Assembly: GCA_019120675.1 (NCBI GenBank)
Contig: DWUQ01000138.1
Coordinates: 1-6,426, forward strand
DNA length: 6,426 bases
Reading direction: 5' to 3'
Origin: Candidatus Paenalcaligenes intestinipullorum
GTDB taxonomy: Bacteria; Pseudomonadota; Gammaproteobacteria; Burkholderiales; Burkholderiaceae_B
Part shown: piece after piece, positions 1-5,533 of the stretch
Position numbering within the stretch: the stretch's first letter is position 1
How the letters are laid out: each line of letters begins with the position of its first letter
The notes under the pieces: generated by a model
The model's input: only the letters and a program-made list of their open reading frames with translations
Databases searched by the model: none
Told to the model about the DNA's origin: nothing
Position numbers and translations under genes: made by a program

Positions 1-1203
1 GCTATGCTACGTGCCGCTGCAAAAAACCACGGCACCGAAGCAGGCGGCGTTACCGTCGTCATCGACCCGAGTGATTACGAGCGTATTCTCAATGAAATTG
101 ACCAAGCTGGGACCACCAGCTACGGCTTACGCTTAGAGCTGGCCACCAAGGTCTACGCGCATACGGCCGCCTATGATGGAGCGATCGCCGCATACCTGAG
201 CCGACTCAATGCGGCCGAGCCCGCCCAAGACGCCGCTCCCGAACTGGCTCCGTGGCCTCGTGTACTCACCCTCCAAGCACAGCAAAGCCAAGCCCTACGC
301 TATGGCGAAAACCCTCACCAGCAGGCCGCCTTCTACAAAGACGCCACCGTTGGCACGGGGCTGTTAGCCAACTACCGCCAGCTCCAAGGTAAAGAATTGT
401 CGTACAACAACATTGCTGATGCGGACGCGGCTTGGGAGTGTGTACGGAGCTTTCAAACTGGCGCATGTGTCATCGTCAAGCACGCCAACCCATGCGGTGT
501 GGCCTTAGGCGATACGGCAGCAGCCGCATACACTAAGGCTTTCAAAACCGATCCTACTTCCGCTTTTGGGGGCATCATCGCCTTTAATCAGACCGTGGAT
601 GAAGCCGCCGCTCGGGCAGTTAGTGAGCAGTTTGTGGAAGTGTTGCTGGCTCCTGACTACTCAGACGCAGCGCTGGCCATTTTTGCTGCCAAGAAAAACG
701 TGCGTGTGCTCCAAGTGCCTTTAGGTGATGCGCACAATCCCTTCAACGCCAAGCGTGTTGGAGGCGGTTGGCTCCTGCAAACCCCCGACACCTATTTAGA
801 CGATAGCGCCCAGTTTAAAGTGGTGAGTCGCCGTCAGCCGACCGATCAGCAGTGGCAAGACCTACTCTTTACGTGGAACGTCGCCAAATACGTTAAATCC
901 AACGCGATCGTCTTTGCGGGCAATGGGATGACCTTAGGCGTCGGCGCCGGACAAATGAGCCGTGTGGATTCCGCTCGCATCGCTGCAATCAAAGCCGAAA
1001 ACGCAGGCCTGAGCCTGCAAGATTCAGCCGTGGCCTCCGATGCGTTTTTCCCCTTCCGCGATGGTCTGGATGTGGTGGCGGATGCCGGCGCGACCTGCGT
1101 GATTCAGCCTGGTGGCAGCATCCGCGATGATGAGGTCATTGCTGCAGCCGACGAACGTGATATGGTGATGGTGCTCACTGGCACCCGTCACTTTAATCAC
1201 TAA
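1..1203 (+). CDS. purH: Bifunctional AICAR formyltransferase / IMP cyclohydrolase PurH, 5'-truncated by the window edge
   Basis: PurH catalyses the last two steps of de novo purine synthesis in the cytoplasm: 10-formyl-THF-dependent formylation of AICAR, then ring closure of FAICAR to IMP. The frame is already open at base 1, and an Ala codon precedes the first visible Met, so that Met is internal. By comparison with the E. coli protein about 130 N-terminal residues lie outside the window. Counting from the Met at base 4, RAAAKNH (residues 3-9) belongs to the end of the cyclohydrolase domain. From about residue 85 onward the sequence is the transformylase domain: RYGENPHQQAAFY (99-111), the catalytic Lys-His pair in KHANPCG (K159, H160), KTDPTSAFGG, KSNAIV, GAGQMSRVDSA, SDAFFPFRDG and the near-terminal IQPGGSIRDDEVIAAAD. 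It ends in RHFNH, like other family members, so the 3' end is intact. ruvC begins 4 nt after the stop, which suggests shared transcription. Identification is secure; only the start is missing. Confidence 0.97.
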   Translation, partial: AMLRAAAKNHGTEAGGVTVVIDPSDYERILNEIDQAGTTSYGLRLELATKVYAHTAAYDGAIAAYLSRLNAAEPAQDAAPELAPWPRVLTLQAQQSQALRYGENPHQQAAFYKDATVGTGLLANYRQLQGKELSYNNIADADAAWECVRSFQTGACVIVKHANPCGVALGDTAAAAYTKAFKTDPTSAFGGIIAFNQTVDEAAARAVSEQFVEVLLAPDYSDAALAIFAAKKNVRVLQVPLGDAHNPFNAKRVGGGWLLQTPDTYLDDSAQFKVVSRRQPTDQQWQDLLFTWNVAKYVKSNAIVFAGNGMTLGVGAGQMSRVDSARIAAIKAENAGLSLQDSAVASDAFFPFRDGLDVVADAGATCVIQPGGSIRDDEVIAAADERDMVMVLTGTRHFNH

Positions 1204-1207
1204 ACTC

Positions 1208-1750
1208 ATGCGTATATTAGGCATTGACCCCGGCCTCCGCCGTACAGGCTTTGGGGTCATTGCTGTGCAGGGTAGGCAGCTCGAATACATCGCCAGTGGC
1301 ACCATTGTGGTGCCTACAGATGCCTCGCTGTCCGAACGTTTAAAGGTCATCCTCGACAACGTACGCGAAGTCGCAGCACAACATCAGCCGGATCACGCCG
1401 CCGTCGAGCAGGTGTTTGTTAACACCAACCCACACTCGACACTTTTATTGGGCCAAGCTCGGGGAGCGGCGTTATGCGCTTTGGCCGATCAAGGGCTAGC
1501 CGTCAGCGAATACACCGCGCTACAAATCAAAAAAAACACCGTCGGCAAGGGTCATGCTACCAAAGAGCAGGTTCAACAGTTGGTGCAGTACTTATTGCGC
1601 CTTAATGGCACCCCCGCGCCCGATGCGGCCGATGCCTTAGCCTGCGCCATTTGCCATGCCCACCATTTACCCCTTACTCAACAGTTGCAGCAGCAACAGC
1701 CCACTGTTGCCAAGCTCACGCGTATTCGCGGTGGACGCTTGCATTTTTAA
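1208..1750 (+). CDS. ruvC: Crossover junction endodeoxyribonuclease RuvC
   Basis: RuvC is the dimeric, metal-dependent nuclease that resolves Holliday junctions by paired symmetrical nicks, working with the RuvAB motor. The 180-residue protein has normal family length and opens with the typical MRILGIDPGLRRTGFGV. The four acidic active-site residues of the RNase H-like fold are visible: D7, E67 (in AAVEQVF), D139 and D142 (in PDAADALA). The conserved NTNPHSTLLLGQARGAAL (72-89) and the basic stretch IKKNTVGKGHATKEQV (107-122) are also present. The C-terminal tail is Gln-rich (QQLQQQQ, 158-164), which looks like lineage-specific variation. The ATG lies 4 nt beyond the purH stop and I see no Shine-Dalgarno sequence in front of it, so translation may be coupled to purH. 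ruvA follows after 14 nt. The IKKN codons contain a run of eight A (1529-1536). Confidence 0.97.
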   Translation: MRILGIDPGLRRTGFGVIAVQGRQLEYIASGTIVVPTDASLSERLKVILDNVREVAAQHQPDHAAVEQVFVNTNPHSTLLLGQARGAALCALADQGLAVSEYTALQIKKNTVGKGHATKEQVQQLVQYLLRLNGTPAPDAADALACAICHAHHLPLTQQLQQQQPTVAKLTRIRGGRLHF

Positions 1751-1753
1751 AGG
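1750..1753 (+). promoter_or_regulatory. Probable ribosome binding site for ruvA
   Basis: AAGG, starting at the last base of the ruvC stop codon, lies 11 nt before the ATG at 1765. It is short and slightly far from the start. It supports 1765 as the ruvA start over the open frame that runs back into ruvC from 1651, because the protein starting at 1765 begins MIGRITGTLIEK, the normal RuvA N-terminus. Confidence 0.45.
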
Positions 1754-1764
1754 TATCTTTCTTT

Positions 1765-2346
1765 ATGATTGGTCGGATTACAGGCACCTTAATTGAAAAA
1801 CACCCCCCTATGATTTGTGTGGATGTGCACGGTGTGGGCTACGATATTGATGTGCCCATGAGCAGTTTTTATCAGTTAGGCGAGGTGGGCAGCACGGTGA
1901 CGTTGTTTACGCATCTGAGCATTCGCGACGACGCTCATGTGCTCTATGGGTTTAGCAATGAAGCCGAACGCCGCAGCTTTAGGCAGCTGATTAAAGTCAG
2001 TGGCATTGGCGCGCGTACCGCTCTGAGCTTGCTTTCAGGGCTGAGTGCCGCCGAACTCCATAGCGCCATTGAGCACCAAGATATCGGCCGCCTGACCACC
2101 GTACCCGGCATTGGCAAAAAAACCGCTGAACGCTTATTGCTGGAATTACGTGGCAAACTTGATCAACCAGCTGGGGGCACCGTTCCAGCCACCTCCAGTA
2201 GTACCGAGCGAGACGATATGCTCAACGCCTTATTAGCGCTAGGCTACAACCACAGTGACAGCCAAAAGGCCTTAAAACAAGTCGGCGACGACGTAAGCGT
2301 ATCTGAGGGGATTCGTCAGGCGCTGCAATTCCTATCGAAACGCTAA
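1765..2346 (+). CDS. ruvA: Holliday junction branch-migration protein RuvA
   Basis: RuvA binds the four-way junction as a tetramer, holds it in an open square form and loads the RuvB hexamers. The protein has 193 residues, slightly shorter than the 203 of E. coli. Domain I (about 1-63) is the OB fold starting MIGRITG and ending in IRDDAHVLYGF. D55 and D56 there correspond to the acidic pin that separates the strands at the crossover. Domain II carries two helix-hairpin-helix motifs, VSGIGARTAL (78-87) and VPGIGKKTAE (113-122), which contact DNA. After a flexible Ser/Thr/Gly/Pro-rich linker (about 134-147), domain III (about 148-193, MLNALLALGY to LQFLSKR) is the RuvB-binding three-helix module. 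The open frame extends upstream to 1651 inside ruvC, but that extension resembles no RuvA and is rejected. The second hairpin motif includes a run of seven A (2116-2122). The gap before ruvB is 162 bp, unusually wide for this operon. Confidence 0.97.
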   Translation: MIGRITGTLIEKHPPMICVDVHGVGYDIDVPMSSFYQLGEVGSTVTLFTHLSIRDDAHVLYGFSNEAERRSFRQLIKVSGIGARTALSLLSGLSAAELHSAIEHQDIGRLTTVPGIGKKTAERLLLELRGKLDQPAGGTVPATSSSTERDDMLNALLALGYNHSDSQKALKQVGDDVSVSEGIRQALQFLSKR

Positions 2347-2411
2347 GCCTAGGGTTCAGTTGGTTTAGACTAAACGAACTTCACGCTCTCTTCTTGTAGC
2401 ACGCCCTAGGC
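2347..2411. repeat. Outer inverted repeat GCCTAGGG ... CCCTAGGC around the dyad
   Basis: GCCTAGGG at 2347-2354, immediately after the ruvA stop, is the exact reverse complement of CCCTAGGC at 2404-2411. The arms are separated by 49 nt that contain the smaller dyad at 2358-2380, so RNA could fold into an 8-bp outer stem around an inner hairpin. Each arm contains the self-palindrome CCTAGG, so the two copies also read as direct repeats of that hexamer. There is no U-run directly after the right arm. A structured 3' end for the purH-ruvC-ruvA message or a paired protein-binding site are both possible. The symmetry is seen in the sequence; the function is not known. Confidence 0.4.
2358..2380. 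repeat. 23-nt near-perfect palindrome between ruvA and ruvB
   Basis: The arms AGTTGGTTTAG and CTAAACGAACT are centred on the A at 2369. Ten of eleven pairs match and only G2362/G2376 fails. The core GTTTAGACTAAAC (2363-2375) is perfect. As RNA it would give a 5-bp stem with a 3-nt loop, then a mismatch and four more pairs. It is AT-rich and not followed by a clean T-run, so it makes a poor intrinsic terminator. As DNA it looks like an operator for a dimeric regulator. It does not match the LexA consensus. Either reading is inference. Confidence 0.45.
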
Positions 2412-2447
2412 GTCCGTTCTATTATCCTTCGCTCTGAAGTGCATGTT

Positions 2448-2481
2448 TTGACACGCACCAAATCAACGCTTCGTGTAAACT
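2448..2481 (+). promoter_or_regulatory. Possible sigma-70 promoter for ruvB
   Basis: A perfect -35 hexamer, TTGACA, lies at 2448-2453. The best -10-like hexamers downstream are TGTAAA (2474-2479) and TAAACT (2476-2481), each matching TATAAT at four of six positions. They lie 20 and 22 bp away, longer than the optimal 17, so the pairing is weak. Support comes from position: TAAACT touches the LexA box that starts at 2481, the usual arrangement for a repressed SOS promoter. The wide gap after ruvA also argues that ruvB has its own start of transcription. Confidence 0.35.
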
Positions 2482-2500
2482 ACTGGTTATCTACTCAGTG
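2481..2500 (+). promoter_or_regulatory. LexA (SOS) box upstream of ruvB
   Basis: The 20 bases TACTGGTTATCTACTCAGTG contain the invariant CTG-N10-CAG core of proteobacterial LexA operators, with the outer dyad extended to ACTG/CAGT. They match the E. coli consensus TACTG-(TA)5-CAGTA at 14 of 20 positions by direct count. The site ends 8 nt before the ruvB ATG and overlaps or follows the likely -10, so bound LexA would block RNA polymerase. ruvAB is a classical LexA target in E. coli, which makes the location biologically sensible. The right half-site runs into AGTGGTG (2497-2503), the only weak Shine-Dalgarno-like sequence of ruvB. The motif is seen directly; regulation is inferred. Confidence 0.72.
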
Positions 2501-2508
2501 GTGTAATT

Positions 2509-3585
2509 ATGGCCATACATTCCGACTCTCTCAGCAGCTTTGCTCCCGATACCGCGCCACGCATGGTGAGCGCGCATAGCCTTAGCCCTAACGAAGACTC
2601 CATCGAGCGCGCCTTACGCCCCAAGGCACTGGACGAATACGTGGGCCAAGAGCGCGTGCGCGAGCAATTGGATATTTTCATTCAAGCCGCACGAGGCCGT
2701 CACGAAGCCCTAGATCATGTGCTGTTTTTCGGCCCGCCCGGCTTAGGCAAAACCACACTCGCCCACATTGTGGCTCGGGAAATGGGCGTGCAGCTGCATC
2801 AAACCTCAGGCCCGGTCTTAGAAAAACCGGGTGATTTAGCCGCTTTGCTGACCAATCTCGGCCCCAATGATGTGTTGTTTATTGATGAGATTCACCGGCT
2901 GTCGGCAGTGGTCGAAGAAATCCTCTACCCTGCCATGGAAGATTTCCAAATCGACATCATGATTGGTGAGGGGCCCGCCGCGCGCAGTGTCAAAATCGAT
3001 CTCCAACCGTTTACGCTTGTGGGCGCCACCACTCGTGCAGGCATGCTGACCAACCCTTTACGTGACCGTTTTGGCATTGTGTCCCGCTTAGAGTTTTATA
3101 GCCCAGCCGAGCTACAGCGTATCGTAGCTCGAAGTGCCCATTTATTAAATGTAGAGTGCCACACAGCGGGTGCCGCCGAGATCGCCCGCCGCGCCCGTGG
3201 CACCCCTCGTATTGCCAATCGCTTACTGCGACGAGTCCGCGACTACGCGGACGTCAAAGCCGCTGGCGTACTCAGCGAGGCTACCGCCCAAGACGCCTTA
3301 GCCCTGCTCGAAGTCGACCCGCTGGGCTTAGACCTCATGGATCGCAAGCTGCTCGAAGCCATTATCCACCGTTTTGATGGGGGCCCAGTGGGCGTCGAAA
3401 GTCTAGCCGCTGCCATTGGCGAGGAGCGTGACACCATCGAAGACGTCATCGAACCCTACCTCATCCAGCATGGTTTTATACAGCGTACGCCGCGGGGCCG
3501 CCAAGCAACACGCCACGCATGGAACCATTTAGGTTTAGCCTCGCCCGCTCACAGCGGCGATCTATTCACTGATGCACGCCAGTAA
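2509..3585 (+). CDS. ruvB: Holliday junction branch-migration ATPase RuvB
   Basis: RuvB is the hexameric AAA+ ring motor that pumps DNA arms through the RuvA-held junction. The protein has 358 residues. The large ATPase domain has Walker A GPPGLGKT (75-82, K81), Walker B LFIDEIH (123-129, D126, E127), the RuvA-contacting beta-hairpin region GEGPAARSVKIDLQPFTL (153-170), sensor 1 GATTRAG (172-178) and the arginine finger R187 in PLRDRFG. The small domain has the sensor-2 motif GTPRIANRLLRR (231-242). From about 276 the winged-helix DNA-binding domain follows (DRKLLEAI, GGPVGVESLA, IEPYLIQ, RTPRGR). About 15 residues (LASPAHSGDLFTDARQ region) extend past the usual WxHLGL end. I keep the ATG at 2509 because MAIHSDSLSS resembles Bordetella RuvB; an internal ATG at 2563 would remove that segment. 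The gene probably has its own SOS promoter. Its last 24 bp overlap convergent recQ. Confidence 0.97.
   Translation: MAIHSDSLSSFAPDTAPRMVSAHSLSPNEDSIERALRPKALDEYVGQERVREQLDIFIQAARGRHEALDHVLFFGPPGLGKTTLAHIVAREMGVQLHQTSGPVLEKPGDLAALLTNLGPNDVLFIDEIHRLSAVVEEILYPAMEDFQIDIMIGEGPAARSVKIDLQPFTLVGATTRAGMLTNPLRDRFGIVSRLEFYSPAELQRIVARSAHLLNVECHTAGAAEIARRARGTPRIANRLLRRVRDYADVKAAGVLSEATAQDALALLEVDPLGLDLMDRKLLEAIIHRFDGGPVGVESLAAAIGEERDTIEDVIEPYLIQHGFIQRTPRGRQATRHAWNHLGLASPAHSGDLFTDARQ
3562..3585. other. Convergent 3' overlap of ruvB and recQ
   Basis: The ruvB stop (TAA, 3583-3585) lies beyond the recQ stop (TAG on the minus strand, 3562-3564), so 24 bp code for the C-termini of both proteins (ruvB tail TDARQ, recQ tail DLLACISE). 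No intergenic space exists. I find no GC-rich hairpin with a T-run on either strand nearby, so each transcript probably reads some way into the other gene as antisense. Confidence 0.9.
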
Positions 3586-5373
3586 ATCCGTGCCATAGGA
3601 TTGCAGCTTACGCACCCCTATGCCTGAAATACAGCGCAAATCATCAAAGTTCTGCGGTTGCTCTAAGGCCACCTGACGCAGGGTGGCATCGTTGAAAATA
3701 ATAAAATTGGGTACCCCGTGCTCCTTGGCCACACTAGCACGCCACTCACGCAGCCGTTCAAAACGTTGTTGCGCTTCGGGTGGCAACACCACACGCGGTG
3801 CTGAGCTACGTGTACGCGACGCTGTTTTATTGGCCACCGTGGTTTCTCGTCTAAAGCTTAGGCTGCGCTCGCCTTTTAACACGGCACGAGACGCTTCTGT
3901 GAGCATGAGTGTGCCATAACCTTGGGTGTCCACCGCTACCATCCCTAAAGCGAGCAATTGACGAAGTACACCGCGCCAGCCCTGCTCGGTCAATTCGTTG
4001 CCAATACCAAACACCGTAAGGCTTTGATGACCGTAGCTGCGCATGCGTTCGCTGTCCTTGCCACGCAAAATATCAATAATATGCCCCGCGCCAAAACGCT
4101 GGCCACGCTCACGCCAAAGGCGATAAATGGTCGACATCATCTTTTGTGCAGCGACAGTGCCATCCCAGCATTCGGGTGGGCTGAGGCAGGTGTCGCAATT
4201 GCCACACGGTTCGATGGCTTGGTCAAAGTAAGCAAGCAAGTCTTGGCGACGACAACTAACGGTTTCACATAAGGCCAGCATGGCATCGACTTGGCGGCCT
4301 TGGTTATAGCGATGCGTTTCGTTGCCCAGCGAGTCGTTGATCATGCGCTGGTGCTGCACCACATCTTGTAACCCATAGGCCAACCAAGCGGTCGCGGGCT
4401 CACCATCGCGCCCAGCACGACCGGTTTCTTGATAGTAGCCTTCGATGGATTTGGGTAGATCAATATGAGCCACAAAGCGCACATCCGGCTTGTTGATGCC
4501 CATACCAAAGGCGATGGTCGCGACCATCACTACCCCGTCTTCGCGCAAAAACCGAGCTTGGTTTTCCGCCCGCACTTCCGTGCCTAAGCCAGCGTGGTAA
4601 GGCAGTGCATGGATGCCTTCTTTGACTAAAAACTCGGCGGTGGACTCCACCCGTGAACGCGATAAGCAATAAATAATGCCACTGTCACCGGGGTGCTCCT
4701 CTTTGATCAGGTGCAGCAGCTGGCGACGCACTTCTTTTTTTTCGACAATGCGATAGCAGATATTGGGGCGATCAAAACTCGCCACAAAATGTTCAGCTTG
4801 CTGTAAAGACAAGCGCTCGGCAATTTCTTGACGGGTTTCAGTGGTGGCCGTAGCGGTTAGCGCTATACGCGGCACATCCGGCCAGCGTTCGGCCAAAAAA
4901 GACAGGCCTAAATACTCGGGCCGAAAATCATGCCCCCATTGTGAGACGCAGTGGGCTTCATCAATCGCAAACAAAGCGATCGAGCCTCGCGCCAACAGAT
5001 CCAAGCACCGATCGGTGAGCAGCCGCTCGGGCGCCACATACAGCAGATCCAGCTCTCCCGCTAAAAATGCCTGCTCGACAGCGCGGGTTTGCGACCATTC
5101 TTGGGTGGAGTTTAGGAAAGCGGCTTTGACGCCAAGCTCAGTGAGGGCATCCACTTGGTCTTGCATGAGCGCAATCAGGGGGGAGATGACAACCCCCGTG
5201 CCCGAGCGGACTAAAGCAGGAATCTGATAGCACAATGATTTGCCGCCACCGGTGGGCATAAGCACCAGCGCATCGCCCCCTTGCACCACATGCTCAATAA
5301 TACGGCGCTGATCGCCTCGAAAGGCGTCATAACCAAAAACACGTTGGAGAGTATCGAGACAAGGATCAGACAT
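3562..5373 (-). CDS. recQ: ATP-dependent DNA helicase RecQ
   Basis: RecQ is a 3'-to-5' superfamily 2 helicase that acts with single-strand gap repair (RecF pathway), fork restart and suppression of illegitimate recombination. The 603 residues match the usual length of about 610. Motif 0 lies in FGYDAFRGDQ (13-22), Walker A in TGGGKS (41-46, K45), DEAH at 138-141, the aromatic-rich coupling loop in SQWGHDFRPEY (144-154), motif III in LTATAT (172-177) and motif VI in QETGRAGRDG (315-324). The zinc site has all four cysteines: C374, C390, C393 and C396 (CGNCDTC). A winged-helix region (about 405-510) follows, then a basic linker (about 505-528) and an HRDC domain (about 531-603) with FDDLRCISGIG. 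The ATG at 5373 gives the normal MSDP start, but the upstream sequence is pyrimidine-rich and has no Shine-Dalgarno. The VEKKEV codons contain a run of eight A. It lies 142 bp downstream of the CLC gene on the same strand. Confidence 0.97.
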   Translation of the reverse strand: MSDPCLDTLQRVFGYDAFRGDQRRIIEHVVQGGDALVLMPTGGGKSLCYQIPALVRSGTGVVISPLIALMQDQVDALTELGVKAAFLNSTQEWSQTRAVEQAFLAGELDLLYVAPERLLTDRCLDLLARGSIALFAIDEAHCVSQWGHDFRPEYLGLSFLAERWPDVPRIALTATATTETRQEIAERLSLQQAEHFVASFDRPNICYRIVEKKEVRRQLLHLIKEEHPGDSGIIYCLSRSRVESTAEFLVKEGIHALPYHAGLGTEVRAENQARFLREDGVVMVATIAFGMGINKPDVRFVAHIDLPKSIEGYYQETGRAGRDGEPATAWLAYGLQDVVQHQRMINDSLGNETHRYNQGRQVDAMLALCETVSCRRQDLLAYFDQAIEPCGNCDTCLSPPECWDGTVAAQKMMSTIYRLWRERGQRFGAGHIIDILRGKDSERMRSYGHQSLTVFGIGNELTEQGWRGVLRQLLALGMVAVDTQGYGTLMLTEASRAVLKGERSLSFRRETTVANKTASRTRSSAPRVVLPPEAQQRFERLREWRASVAKEHGVPNFIIFNDATLRQVALEQPQNFDDLRCISGIGVRKLQSYGTDLLACISE

Positions 5374-5515
5374 GCAGGCAGAAGGGGAAAGATCAATCGC
5401 TTGCGGAAAAGACCTATCCTAAGCAAGCACACGGCCATAGCCGAAGACACTCAATGTACCAGAACTTGACCCGCGCGCCCACCCGTACTGGACAGAAAGC
5501 GCCTAGTCGGGACGC
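5374..5515. other. Intergenic region between the CLC gene and recQ
   Basis: These 142 bp should hold the recQ leader on the minus strand. I find no convincing -35/-10 pair for recQ; the best -10-like TAGGAT has no matching -35. A short inverted repeat (GCTTGC at 5399-5404, GCAAGC at 5423-5428, 18-nt loop) and a 4-bp CGGC/GCCG hairpin are present but weak. No small gene or RNA is supported. Confidence 0.5.
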
Positions 5516-5533
5516 TTAAAACGCCCCAGGGCG
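5516..5533 (-). terminator. Weak candidate intrinsic terminator inside the 3' end of the CLC gene
   Basis: On the minus strand CGCC-CTGG-GGCG is followed at once by TTTTAA, where TAA is the stop codon. The stem is only 4 bp, or 5 with a G-U pair, and the T-run is four, so it would be weak. An alternative fold pairs GGGGCG with CGTCCC just downstream of the stop. If the hairpin works, the gene ends translation and transcription at nearly the same place, and recQ would need its own promoter. Confidence 0.28.

Noticed and set aside
1651..1764. Open frame extending ruvA upstream by 38 codons into ruvC
   Set aside because: The extension does not resemble RuvA and would overlap ruvC by 100 bp. MIGRITG at 1765 is the standard family start and has a nearby AAGG.
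2420..2425. TATTAT as the -10 of a second ruvB promoter
   Set aside because: The hexamer matches TATAAT at five of six positions, but at 17-bp spacing the -35 would be TAGCAC. The nearest TTG-containing hexamer (2394-2399) is 20 bp away and matches poorly.
3545..3557. Hairpin CCGCT-CAC-AGCGG near the end of ruvB as a terminator
   Set aside because: The stem is 5 bp, lies inside coding sequence, and has no T-run after it on either strand.
3958..4272. Plus-strand open frames inside recQ (this one, and others at 3683-3919 and 4841-5227)
   Set aside because: They lie opposite a full-length conserved helicase, resemble no family, and are explained as antisense frames of recQ codons.
5399..5428. 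GCTTGC/GCAAGC inverted repeat upstream of recQ as an operator or attenuator
   Set aside because: Six-base arms with an 18-nt loop and no extension are within what chance would give in 142 bp.
5486..5495. TACTGGACAG between the CLC gene and recQ as a second LexA box
   Set aside because: The CTG and CAG half-sites are separated by 2 nt instead of 10, so LexA could not bind it as an operator.
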